A stretch of 64,000 nucleotides of DNA. Source: Mangifera indica (lineage: Eukaryota > Streptophyta > Magnoliopsida > Sapindales > Anacardiaceae). Shown one piece after another: positions 46,217 to 57,939 of this stretch; position 1 is the stretch's first letter; the number at the start of each line of letters is the position of its first letter. The stretch is taken from assembly GCF_011075055.1 (NCBI RefSeq), contig NC_058150.1, positions 11,871,408-11,935,407 of the forward strand, read 5' to 3'. Under the pieces are notes generated by a model, which did not search any database, was not told where the DNA came from, and saw only the letters and a program-made list of their open reading frames with translations. Both the position numbers and the translations under genes were made by a program.

Positions 46217-47582
46217 ATATAAATATATAGATATACATAAAGAAATTTAAAAAAAAAAGAAAAGAAAAAAGAAAAAGAAAATGAGATAAGGATTATATAA
46301 AGAGGGAGAAAAGTCAAAAAGGCAACTTTTACCCTTTTTCCATCATCTTCTCCACCTCATCTAGTAGCCAGCCTTCTTTATGCTTTTTCTTTGTTTTTTT
46401 GAAGAAAAAAGAAGGATTTGAAAGAGTTTTGGAAGACAAGTAAGGAAAGAAAAGAAAAGGAAGCACTTTATAAGCCTTGTATGTTTTTGTGTTGATTTAA
46501 GGTGATTTTGGTGATAAAGGAAGCAAGACAAGAAAAAGGAAGCCAACTTGCAAAAAAATTGTCTTGAAATAAGGTAAGGGGTATCATTCTTGATATGTTG
46601 CATATTTTAAGCTTTTGGTTCTTTGGATCTATGTTATAAATGATGATTTTGAAGTTGAGAAATGTTGTTTTGCCATTTGGGGTGTTTATATGTGTGATTT
46701 TGTTTATGGCAAAGAGTTGGACAATATTTACAATTTTACCATTGAGTTCGTTCCATGTTTTGACTGTCTTATCTTATGAATTATGGGTGCTATTATAGCT
46801 TTTTGGAAAACTCTTTGAATCCTCTTTTCAACGATATATAACTTGTATGAATTAAAAACCGTTTGGGCTATTAAATTGTATGAAAAAGAAGGTTGCCCTG
46901 CCAAATGACTGTTCTGTGAACAGTATTTCGCAGTTTTTGGAAAGAAAGAAATAAAGAAAATGAGGGGAAAAAGGACATGAAGAAAAAAAGAAAAGAAAGA
47001 AGAGAAAGGAAAGGAAAAGAAAGAAATGCGAGAAAAAGAAAAGAAGAAGAAAAAAAAGAAAAGGAATTAGGGGCTTAAGATTTATGGGTCATCCCAAAAG
47101 TATGGTCTAGTGAGTTATGAATAGATTTAAATGGAAGCAAGATTAGTAAGATATAAGGCACGTATGCATGCTATGAACTATAAAGAGACACTTTACATTA
47201 CACCTCCCACAGTAGGGCACGTCTGTAGTAGGATATATACCTATAGTAGGGTCTACTCATAATAGAACATGCTTATAGTAGAGCTCAATTCAGATTCAGA
47301 AATGGTGTAGTGAGAGAAAAGAAGAGAGCTCAAGCTTAGAAAAATGTCAAATCTCTACAGTCAGCTTCTAAAAAGTATCAAATAGACACCAGATGAGACA
47401 AAGTATGACCCAAATAATAAAACATGAACTAGATTATCCCCTCGAGTTCTTATGGGGGTTATGAGTGAGATTGAGTCCCGAGAGTGAGTTAGAACAAGAA
47501 AAGAGATAGTTTACTTAATTATTTCCCCTTACTGAGTGTTCTTATCTCTCACTTCCTTTTCTTTCCTAATTACAGGTATAGG
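46067..47582 (+). repeat. chromovirus 3' LTR, first part
   Basis: Same start as the 5' LTR (TGTAATACCC). Carries an (AT)n run at about 46174-46214 absent from the 5' LTR, and the same purine tract at about 46935-47065. Interrupted at 47582 by the Athila element. Confidence 0.92.
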
Positions 47583-48925
47583 TGGTACGTGCTGTCGTGA
47601 CACCCAAATTAAATCCTAAATTCCTGTAATAAAAATGTAGTAAAGGAAAGTAGGGATCGTTCCCTCGAAGAGCTTTGATTAGTATGTCGTCATGAATAAA
47701 TCGAAACAAATAAATAAAAAGGGGGGTTTTGAAGTGAATGCAAATTATAATGAAAAACACTAATTAAAAATTCAGTAAAATAATCTAAAAAGAATAAATC
47801 GATTTAACAAACCTTGGTCTTCGGTCACATCCACCATTGGAACTACGATCGATCATCGAAACAAAATATCAAATTAATTATTCAAATATTCGTTGTGGTA
47901 TTAAATTAACCCGTCCTTCCTTACGATTAGTTAACCAAAAACATGTATTTCAATTAACCCTTATTGATTAATAATTCGGATACGATCTCGAATTTAATTA
48001 AACAATAGCATTACGAATTAGAAAGACCAAAGAAGCAAGACAACACAAACGTACGACGTTGCATTTAATCTAGTTGATTATTTCCCTAGGATTATCGCTT
48101 CTGACGCAGCAAACGATAAACTTAGTTGCCACTTCGATTAGATGGATTGAACAATTACGGATTCAGCACCTAAACTAGCCGTAGATTATATTAATTGATA
48201 AACTAATCGCGCGCCTTAGAAATCAACCAACACAATCATAAACAAATAATTCAGAAAGATAATCAATACTCGAATAAATAAAAAGATGCATTAAAGAACA
48301 AAAATAAATCTCACAATCATTATAGTTCTATGGTTTCAGATCCCTTCAACCAAGATAAATTATTCAGCCACTGTAGACCATGTTTTTCTCTCTAATTCTC
48401 TAAGTACAATGGTTGATCATTCTCAAATAAAAATAAGAGTATATATATTATCTTCCTACTAAAAATCTAGAAACTGAAATCAATCCTAATCTCCTAATCC
48501 AATCAAGCAAAGTGATACATATCTTCCCAAAAAGAAAGGAAAAGATATGTATCTTTAATATATATCCTTCTTCCTAAAATATCATTCCTTATTTAGCTCA
48601 ATTAATCCTCTTTTCCAGCTGGTGATTATCCTTTTCCTAGGAAGCAAATCTTAATATTTTCTGGACTCTTGCAGCTGATCTGGGCGTTCAGATTTGTTTT
48701 CCGGATTCTGCTCTCATCTTTCACGTGCCCACGCCTAGTCTGCTTTACGAAAATTCCAGATTAATAGATCTGCTCCAGTTTTTCATCTTTTTGGCCCTAT
48801 TTATTCCAAAATTGCTCAAAGCTTCCTAAAAGCAAAAAGATAAGTAATTCTATTAGATTAAATCAAATTTCCACACAACACAAGAGAATTCTAAGTCAAA
48901 ATAGTAACAATTAATGGCCTTATCA
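47583..48925 (-). repeat. Athila 3' LTR
   Basis: On the minus strand starts TGATAAGGCC and ends CACGTACCA. The purine-rich TGTGGGGGAATT (plus-strand 48926-48937) abuts it as polypurine tract. Confidence 0.93.
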
Positions 48926-50675
48926 AATTCCCCCACACTTATTTTTTTGCTCGTCCTCGAGTAAAACAAAAACAAAACAAAACAAACACAAAAATGTTCC
49001 ATCAATCTCTTTTCTCACGATACCAAAAAGTGTGCATACCTTAAGATTCAACCCAACCAAGATTCAAGCATCAACACACATCATTATCAAACTTTACAAG
49101 GAAGTATGCACAAAGACAAATCAAGACAATCGCATTCTAAAACATGTATAAAGCTTTGGTGAATCATCCTCACAGTTATCACTCATATCACTCATGTGTT
49201 TAATGGTTTGGTGTTTTGCTCAAATTCTTCCAATGCAAACATTCTACTATAAGCTTGCTTATACACCAAATCTCCACCACTTAGATTATATACATGCATA
49301 AATAAAAAGGACTTTATTTTAGGTTGTAATGGGGTTTTGGGTAAAGGTGAGGATTAATGGATACAAAAGGTTAAAACCATGAATATTAACAAAACATTTA
49401 AACACCTAAGGGGAACAAAAATGTAAAGCTAAAGCCATCACATTCACCACATGTCTTTGCTACTTGTTATTGCCTTTCTCTTCTCTCTTTTTCAGCTTCT
49501 TTTTTTTTTTTTTCTTTTCTGTCTTTTTCTTTTTTCTTCTCTGTTTTCTTTTCTTTTTCTTTTTCTTTTTTTTTTCTTTTTCAACATTTTTTTTTTTTGA
49601 ATAACTAAGAGAATTGATAATAACGCTAGCAACATAGGGCAGTAACAATAACAACATAAGGCAGTAACTAAGAGAATTTAAGTCCCCTTTTCCCCCACAC
49701 TTAAAATTCTTTAAGATAGCAAATTCACCCAGTAACAAATTTTTAGTTTAAATGCCCTGCTAATTTTCATGGTTGGGTGAGGATTTTTACTTGAAGGCTT
49801 GGGTTTGTAATATGGTTTTAACACAAAGAATCAAGGGTTTTGTAAGGCTCAAGGGGCTAACTAGGGAAATTAAAATAGGTTGGCTTTTTAAGCTAAAGGG
49901 TTTAAACAAGAATGCCTTTATCATTTTCATGCATGCATATTTCAATGTGGTCTCGAAACGGTTCAAAGCAAGTTCTAGAGATATATTCACATGGAAGAAT
50001 ATCACTCATCAAAGAAAACATAGATTGATATGAATGTTTCAATCTTTTTTGGCTCAAAACTCATGGGTTAATTAAATTCACCTTAACTTCAAACAAACTC
50101 GAGCACTCAATTATCAAAATTTGTTTAAATGCATACCCCTAATTAATCTAACAAATCAGTGTACAATGCTCTCCTATTGAATCGGCTAAATTCCAAGGCA
50201 TGCATACAAATTAATTCATTCAAAGTGAGATTAATGGACTGTTTAGCTGACTAAAAAAAACAAGGAAGGATACGCTAGCTGCCATAAAAATCAAACTTTA
50301 TCCAACAAGGAGCAGCAACATAGACAGAATGAAGCAAAAAAATTGAGGCATAACAAAATAAGCACATCACAAAGAAAACATAACAAAAAAAACTGACAGA
50401 AAAAAATAGAATAGATAGAACTGAACAAACTGAAAGCAGAATAGAAGGATAAACATAAGAACAGAGTAGAAAAAAAAAATTAGAACTGAAAGACAAAAAA
50501 CTGAAAAACAGAACAATAAACAGCAGAAAAATAAAACACAAATAAACCCTCCCCCACACTTAAACCAAACATTGTCCTCAATGTTTAACAAAACAGAATA
50601 ATATAAGAACTGAAATTTAAAAGAAAAGGAAGAGGAAACTTCTCTGGATTTGGGAAAAAGGAGGAACAAGTTGAA
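48926..50675 (-). other. Athila 3' untranslated region with polypyrimidine tract
   Basis: Non-coding between the downstream ORF and the 3' LTR. On the plus strand 49489-49600 is almost pure T/C, and 50320-50560 is A-rich with repeated ACAGAA words. The minus-strand frames of about 70-100 codons here are low-complexity Lys- or Phe-rich artefacts. A second PPT-like CTCCCCCACACTTAAAC-type word occurs near 50548-50565, and another near 49687-49703. Confidence 0.6.
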
Positions 50676-52024
50676 TTATAGAGATGGTGGAGATGGCGGC
50701 GTGAATCCTTGCGAATTGAAAAAGGCGAGCAGATTACGCTCCATACGGTCTAATTTTTGTTCACATCTCTGCAGTTGGGTCCCTATACTGTCGAATGAAT
50801 GAGCATAGGAAGATGATGGAAGATCTACTTGTGGTTGGGTACTGTTGGGAGCTGCTTCTACTTGCGTTCTGTGCTGCCTATGTGGCCTGGAATGAGGCGG
50901 TGCTGCTGGTCCAGGTTGTAGGAAACTGAAACTACCATCTGCTTGTTGTCTTACAATCCCCATCCTGTCTAAACAAGTTATATCCAATGGTTCCACCTCA
51001 CAAGCAGTATGCATGTTATGATTAGAAATATCTAATAAACCCAAGTTAACGGCTAATTGAGTAATATATGAACCAAGGATTAAGGGTTTATTCTTTTTCT
51101 GGACCACTGACTGGAATTGGGTGAGTAACCAAAAGCCTAAATTAACCTGAATGTTATGCTCCATACACCATAAAAAATAAAACTCAACTTTGGAAATGGT
51201 ACCTGCACTATCCCTCCTTCCAGAAAAATTAAAAGCTAAGAATCGTTGTAAATATTTGAACACGGGCTTTTTAAATACGAACTCTTAGAAACACTAGGAT
51301 TATAAGGAGCAACATCAACTGACCATTCATGCCATAATTCAGTAGGATTAAAATCAGGACTGTAATCACATTGGGATCGTACGTAACGCTTACTCTTTTC
51401 ATCTTCTTTTTTCAAAAACCCCAAAGCAATGTTAAATTTAGAAATTGAACATGAACATTCTTTTCCCATTATCCTAAACTCAACTATCCCCTTGGTGAAC
51501 AAATCAAATTCCTCAGCAACATTAAACTGAAATGTTGTACAAAATTCACGGGTGAGCTTAATAAACGCAGGGCAGTCCACATATACATAATTTTGCCAAT
51601 TCAATCTATTCACTAGCTCATCAATTTCATTACGAATTCCTAATTGCTCAAGAGTGTGAGTGTGAATATACTTACATGGGTAGATTTTGCGCTCACACAT
51701 GGACCCATATCGTTGTTGGTCTTGTTCATCAATGAAGGTATTGAAACCGCCTAATTTAAGTTGTAGGCTAATGAAAATTTCCAATTGCTTCCCTTTTTGA
51801 GTGCGCGAACGTGGACCCGAGCGGACGGAAGCCTTGGTGGTTGGTCGTGGCTGAGGTGACGGTGAAGGGAATGATGGTGGAGGAGTTACATTCGTCGGAG
51901 ACGGTGTAGACTGTGGAGCTGTATTGATCGGTGATTCATCGGAATCGGACAACAGCTCTGGTGTGGATGGTTTCCGATGGTCAGATTTTGCTGCTCGATG
52001 ATGCTGTGAACGGGTTCGGACCAT
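50676..52024 (-). pseudogene. Athila downstream ORF (ATHILA ORF-1/env-position protein), one frameshift
   Basis: Starts at ATG 52022-52024 in a good context (ACACCATGG). The N-terminus is basic, then Pro/Ser/Thr-rich (about residues 20-75). A folded domain follows (QLEIFISLQLKLGGFNTFID; SMCERKIYPCKY; FDLFTKGIVEFRIMGKE). At about 51236-51263 the frame shifts by one and continues to 50676: WCMEHNIQVNLGFWLLTQF, ISNHNMHTACEVEPLDITCLDRMG, then a Pro/Gln-rich stretch and a short coiled-coil-like segment (LQRCEQKLDRMERNLLAFF). It occupies the env position between pol and the LTR, but no signal peptide or membrane span is visible. It resembles the Athila-specific protein domain also found in plant transposon proteins of unknown role. 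Confidence 0.78.
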
Positions 52025-52480
52025 GGTGTTGCAAGATGGAGGAAAGGGGCTACTAGGTTTTCGTTTTAGGGGAAGAGAAATTTTTGAGGCATGGGTTTGT
52101 CGAATATGGTCTCTGGAAGCAAATAACCCAGCGCTTTTAATCACACAAATTCATATGGCCCTCTTGGATTTAACCAAATATCAAAGCAAAAGTTTGACTT
52201 TTGACAGAAATACATAACCCAGCTCCAGATTACCAAAGTGCAGATTCCTCCCCTCGTGAACATTTACAGAAGGCTAATTGAGACTGGCAGGAGGAAGAAG
52301 ACGATTGAACAGTAACCTGAAAATAAATTAAAATAAACCCAATAAAAAATTCATAAAATAATTGCTAATTAACTATCTAAACATCCTAAAACCGAAATTT
52401 AAAACTAAAAATTGGAACACATAAACCGAAATTAAAGCAATTGTTGAGAAAATTAAAATTGAAACATTAATCAAAATTAA

Positions 52481-52531
52481 GCTTGGGTTGCCTCCCAAGT
52501 AGCGCCTTTGTTTACAGTCGTCGGCTCGACG
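52481..52531 (-). promoter_or_regulatory. two short hairpins just after the Athila integrase stop
   Basis: CTTGGG (52482-52487) pairs with CCCAAG (52494-52499) over a 6-base loop, and CGTCG (52519-52523) pairs with CGACG (52527-52531) over a 3-base loop. They lie 13 and 45 bases downstream of the integrase stop on the coding strand. The GGGTTGCCTCCCAAG word recurs, in my memory, in many Athila-type elements at this place. A role in RNA processing or ORF3 expression is only a guess. Confidence 0.5.
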
Positions 52532-52543
52532 TAAAGCCTTCGT

Positions 52544-53497
52544 CTATTCATCCATGTACATGGGATCTTTCAGCTCCACTTCTCCAATGTTTTCAGTTGA
52601 CACTCCTTCGTAAAACAGTTTGAGTCTGTGGCCATTAACTTTAAATACTTTCGATGTCGTTAAGCTCTGAATCTCTACTGCACCACGAGGAAAAATGTTA
52701 GTAACAACGAACGGCCCAATCCAACGAGAACGTAATTTACCTGGAAATAATTGAAGTCTTGAATGATAAAGGAGAACTTTTTGACCAAGTGAAAATTCCT
52801 TTCTGGAAATCATTTTGTCATGGAAAGCTTTTGTTTTCTCCTTGTAAATTCTAGCATTCTCGTACGCGTCATTACGAATTTCTTCTAATTCTTGCAGCTG
52901 TAATTTCCTATGTTCGCCACTCTCATCCAACTTCATATTGCAATGCTTGATAGCCCAATATGCTCTGTGTTCTAATTCAACTAGAAGATGACAGGCCTTA
53001 CCGAATATCAACCTATACGGTGACATCCCAATTGGCGTTTTGTACGTTGTTCTGTATGCCCACAACGCATCTTCCAATCGCAAACTCCAATCTTTTCTTG
53101 TTGGACCAACTGTTTTCTCTATGATTGATTTAATTTCTCGATTTGAAACCTCAGCTTGTCCGCTGGTTTGTGGATGGTACGCCATAGCAATCTTGTGTGT
53201 TACACCATATTTTTTTAGCAGCGCCTCTATTGTTCGGTTGCAAAAATGTTTCCCTTGATCGCTAATTAGAGCCTTTGGAATGCCGAACCTGCTGAATATG
53301 TTAGATTTAAGGAAACCTGAAACAACTTTAGAGTCATTAGTTCGGGTAGCTTTCACTTCTACCCATTTCGAGACATAATCAACGGCCAATAAAATATAGA
53401 ATTAACCAAACAAAGATGGAAAAGGCCCTATGAAATCAATACCCCAAACATCAAAAATTTCGCAAACTAAAATAGAAGTTTGAGGCATTTCATTTTT
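52544..53497 (-). pseudogene. Athila integrase core and C-terminus
   Basis: Continues the gag-pol frame after stops at 53498-53500 and 53402-53404. D-D-E landmarks are the Asp in [12 protein letters not shown] (about 53455), the Asp in [11 protein letters not shown] (about 53270) and the Glu in [16 protein letters not shown] (about 53125). Then come [39 protein letters not shown] and the terminal [12 protein letters not shown]. Apart from the two stops it looks intact and lacks a chromodomain, as usual for Athila. Confidence 0.9.
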
Positions 53498-54442
53498 CTA
53501 CGAAATATTACCTGTTTTCTGACAGCGTTCACAAGATTTACAAAACAAGTATGTGTCTCGGAATAAAGTTGGCCAGAAAAACCCACAATCCAGAATTTTT
53601 CTTGCTGTCCGTTTTGCTCCAAAATGGCCTCCACAAGCATACGAATGGCAGAAGGTAATAATAGAAGAAATTTCAATTTCAGGTACGCACCTTCTAATAA
53701 TTTGATCAGCGCAACGCTTCCATAGATATGGATCATCCCATACGTGATATTTTGCATTATTTTTCAGTTTGTCTCTTTGAGCCTTAGATAAATCAGTTGG
53801 CAGTGTGTTAGTAACTAAATAATTCACCATGTGTGCGTACCAGGGCAGCCTGTAGCTCGCTGAAAATAACTGCTCATCAGGAAATTGCTCCTGCAGATTC
53901 TGCTCTGTTTTAACATGAACCAGACGGCTTAAATGGTCAGCAACACGATTTTCTTGTCTAGCTTTATCCTTGATTTCCAGGTCAAATTCACTCAGCAGCA
54001 GAACCCATCTTACAAGCCTTAGCTTTGCCTCCTTCTTTGTAATCAAGTACCTAAGGGCTGCATGATCAGAGTAAATAACCACTCTAGTACCCAATAAATA
54101 AGAACGAAATTTTTCTAATGCAAAAACAACAGCCAAGAGTTCTTTTTCAGTGGTCGAATAATTTTTTTGTGCATCATTTAAGGTCATGGATGCATAATAT
54201 ATGGCATGTGGCACCCTTCTAACTCGCTGCCCCAAAACAGCTCCTACGGCATAATCACTTGCATCACACATTATTTCAAACGGGAGACTCCAATCTGGTG
54301 GCTGGATTATTGGTGCAGAAGTTAGCAGCTGCTTCAACTTGTCAAATGCATTTTTACAGCTTTCATCAAACTCAAAAGTCACCTCTTTCTGCAGCAGCTT
54401 ACATAATGGCAATGCAATACGTGAAAATTCTTTAATAAAACA
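53498..54442 (-). pseudogene. Athila RNase H and integrase zinc-binding region
   Basis: Starts after a TGA at 54443-54445 in the same frame. It carries the reverse transcriptase C-terminus ([19 protein letters not shown]), RNase H ([56 protein letters not shown]) and the integrase HHCC finger ([20 protein letters not shown] ... CKSCERCQ). Ends at TAG 53498-53500. Confidence 0.92.
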
Positions 54443-57070
54443 TCAGTAAAAACCTGCATGGCCAAGAAAAGAACGAACTTCCCGCACACTAGCGGGGTAA
54501 GGTAAGGACTGAATAATATCAACTTTAGCCTTATCTACCTCAATACCCCTAGCTGAAACTACATGCCCCAAAACTATACCTTGCTCAACCATAAAATGAC
54601 ATTTTTCAAAATTTAAAACAAGGTTAGTTTCAATGCATCTTTGTAACACAAGTGTGAGATTCTGCAAACAATTATCAAATGAGTCTCCGTGAACAGTAAA
54701 ATCGTCCATAAAAATTTCGATAATGTGCTCAACATAATCTGAAAATATACTTACCATACACCTTTGAAAAGTAGTCGGTGCATTACAAGCTCCAAATGGC
54801 ATTCGTCGATATGCAAAAGTTCCAAATGGACATGTGAAAGTTGTCTTCTCTTGATCTTCGGGAGTAATTGCAATCTGAAAATATCTTGAAAAACCATCTA
54901 GAAAACTATAGTAAGCTCGGCCAGCCAACCTTTCCAACATTTGATCAATAAACGACAACGGAAAGTGATCTTTACGGGTTACCGAATTTAATTTCCTATA
55001 ATCTATACAGACCCGCCACCCATTCTGAACTCGAGTAAGCACCAATTCATCATTCTGATTTTTTACCACTGTGATGCCGGTCTTCTTCGGAACGACTTGA
55101 ACAGGGCTGACCCATTCGCTGTCTGAAATAGGATAAATTACTCCGGCTTGAAGCAACTTCAAAATTTCCTTCTTTACCACTTCCATCATTGGCGGATTCA
55201 GCCTCTTTTGTGGTTGTCGAATTGGTTTAGCTCTCTCTTCGAGATGAATTCGATGCATGCAAGTAGAGCGACTGATTCCTTTTATGTCGGCAATGGTCCA
55301 TCCTATGGCTGTTTTATGTTTCTTCAAAATCTGCACTAATTTTTCCTCTTGCTGCTTAATTAACTTGCTGGAAATAATCACTGGTAAGGTCTCCCCATCT
55401 CCAAGGTACACATATTTTAGGTGATTTGGAAGAGGTTTCAGCTCCAGCTCTGGTGCCTGTAAAACAAAAGGTATCAATTTTTCGTTAGGCACTGGCAACT
55501 CAATATAAGATAAATTATCTGTATTTTTCAGCTCTCTGCACTCATTCATCGCTGCCACTGTATTCTGCACATCTGAAATTAATTTAGGTTCATCTCTTTC
55601 TTCCAAAATATTTTCCTGGTTAGCTGCTTCCAACTCATCTTCATCATCAAAAATTTCCTGCGTTAGAGAATCAATTAAATCCACTGAGTACACAGGAAAA
55701 TCTATATCAGGATATTTCATAACATCATAAATATTAAATTGGACAGTTTCACCATCAAACTCCATGGTCAGTATGCCTTTATGAACATCAATTTTCGTTT
55801 TAGCTGTTTTCAGAAAAGGTCTTCCCAACAAAATAGGTGCAGATTGGTCATTATTTTCCATGTCAAGAACATAAAAATCAGCTGAAAAAATTAATTTATC
55901 ATTAAACTGAACAAGAATATCTTCAATTAATCCTTTCGGATATGTGTTCGATCTATCGGTCAACTGAATAACTACACCAGTTTGTTCTAAAGGACCCAGA
56001 TTAAGAGCAGAATAAATGGAATATGGCATTACATTAATAGATGCTCCTAAATCTAACATGGCTTTTTCAATTTTTGTTCCTCCTATGGTGCAAGGGATGC
56101 AAAACATACCTGGATCTTTGCATTTTTCAAGAAGACTCTTTCGAATTATGGCTGAAACATTTTCTCCTACCTTTATTTTTTCATACCTTTTGAGTTTTTG
56201 CTTTCTTTTCAATGTACACAGCTCTTTCAAAAATTTAGCATAGCGAGACACTTGTTTTATTGCATCAAACAGGGGGATATTGACTTCACACTTCTGAAAG
56301 GTCTCATATAAATCCGCATTGCTTTCGCACTTTAGTTTTAAAGCTTCAGGAAAAGGAGGAACAAGTTTGTATTCGCTAAAAGGAGGATATTTACCTGTCG
56401 TTACCTTTTCGGAAGGATTCTTTTCTACCATTGCTTCCTCTCTGTTTTTCACTTGTTGTGTTGGTACAGGTGGTTCAGGTGGTTCAGGTGGTTCTTTAAT
56501 TGGCATCTCCAACTCTTTTCCACTTCTTAGCACTATGGCGCTAGCATTCTCCTTTGGGTTCACCATAGTTTGTGACGGCAGTTTACTTGAATTTTGTGCT
56601 TCCAGCCTACTGATTGCAGTAGCCATCTGACTTATTTGATTTTCCAAATTTTGAATACTGGTTCTTGTTTCTTGCTGAAATTTCACAGTGTTAGTAGCCA
56701 TAGTTTTAACAATATCCTCAAGAGATGTACCTGAACTGGAATTTTGGATTGGTTGCTGTTGTCTAGGAACATAAGGCTGCTGATACGACTGAAAATTATT
56801 CGAAGGCTGATTCGCATTTGCATTCCCATAACGAAAATTAGGATGATTTTTCCAACCGGAGTTGTAGGTATTTGAATAGGGATTATAATTATGATTTCGC
56901 TGCTGCTGTCCTAAAAATCCGCCCACTACATTAGCATGTTCAGAGCAGTCCTCCTGAAGTGTTGGGCACATATCAGTTGGATGTCCTCCTACCGAACAGA
57001 TTCCGTAAACTTTCGCTACCTTTGTTTTTCCTACAACCATTTGACGTACAAGAGTAGTTAGATCATCAAG
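54443..57070 (-). pseudogene. Athila gag C-terminus, protease and reverse transcriptase
   Basis: An 865-codon open stretch. It begins with a zinc knuckle whose first Cys is Tyr (YGICSVGGHPTDMC near 56970-57010), then Asn/Gln-rich sequence. Protease with DLGASINVMPYSIY lies near 56040. Reverse transcriptase has CIDYRKLNSVTRKDHFPLSF (about 54970), PFGACNAPTTFQRCM (about 54780) and the active site FMDDFTVHGDS (about 54705). Catalytic Asp pairs are present. Bounded by TGA 57071-57073 upstream and TGA 54443-54445 downstream. Confidence 0.92.
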
Positions 57071-57768
57071 TCAGCTTTCAAGAGAAGATACATTTACCTC
57101 ATTGACGCGCCGAGACGAATGGTCTAATCTATTTCCAAATTGTTGTGAATTTGACGCCATATTTGCAATTAAATTTCGGGCTACTTCAGGTGTTTTGTCA
57201 GCCAATGCTCCACCACTTGCTGCATCAATCATATTTCTCTCATTCGATAGAAGTCCTTCGTAGAAATATTGAATAAGCAGCTGGTCACTTATTTGGTGAT
57301 ATGGATAGCTTGCACAAAGTTTTTTAAAGCGCTCCCAATATTCGTATAAAGATTCTCCAGTATGCTGCCGAATGCCACATATTTCTTTCCTTATGCTGGC
57401 TGCTCTTGATGCTGGAAAAAATTTCTGCAAAAATAATCTTTTCATCTCATGCCAAGTAGTGATACTTCCAGCGGGTAGATAATACAACCAATCTTACGCA
57501 TCATCTTTCAAAGAAAACGGAAAAGCCCTCATCTTGATTTGTTCTTCGGTTACTCCATTTGGTTTCATTCCGGTGCACACCACATGAAATTCTTTTAAAT
57601 GTTTATAAGGATCTTCACCTGCAGAACCACGAAAAATAGGTAAAAGATGAATTAGTCCAGATTTTAATTCGAATGTAGTATTAACATCTAAATTCGGAAA
57701 AGTAATGCAGTGTGGTTGTTGATTTAAATTTGGAGCAGCAAGTCTCTTAAAGTCTGATTTTCAGCCAT
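57071..57768 (-). pseudogene. Athila gag N-terminal part
   Basis: ATG at 57766-57768 reads MAENQTLRDL and then shifts frame by one near 57740 into NLNQQPHCITFPNL. The rest is in the pol frame with a TAA at 57494-57496 and TGA at 57071-57073. The retrotransposon gag core is clear (ITTWHEMKRLFLQKFFPASR; CGIRQHTGESLYEYWERFKKL; LLIQYFYEGL). The TAA sits where a Gln before D-W is usual, fitting a single C-to-T change. Confidence 0.9.
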
Positions 57769-57939
57769 GTTTTCCTCTGTTTCGTAAGCAGATTTGTGTG
57801 CTTGCAGTCTCCTTTTCGCTTCTTTTCTCAGCCCTTTTGCAGTCTTTTCAATTTCTGGATCAAACTGTAAACTAGCTTGTTTCAAAGATCGCGTAACGAA
57901 CATACAAAGTAAAAACTCCCCGGCAACGGCGCCAAAATT
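57769..57939 (-). promoter_or_regulatory. Athila leader and tRNA-Asp-type primer binding site
   Basis: Just inside the 5' LTR the minus strand reads TGGCGCCGTTGCCGGGGA (plus-strand 57918-57935), the usual Athila-type primer site complementary to tRNA-Asp. A short leader to the gag ATG follows. Confidence 0.85.

Noticed and set aside
49460..50669. Minus-strand frames rich in Lys, then Phe/Leu/Ser, one resembling membrane proteins
   Set aside because: They are translations of poly-pyrimidine and A-rich tracts in the Athila 3' untranslated region; no start context or family motif.
53040..53258. Plus-strand frames inside the Athila pol region (also 55148, 56016, 56319)
   Set aside because: Antisense shadows of the well-supported minus-strand gag-pol frame.
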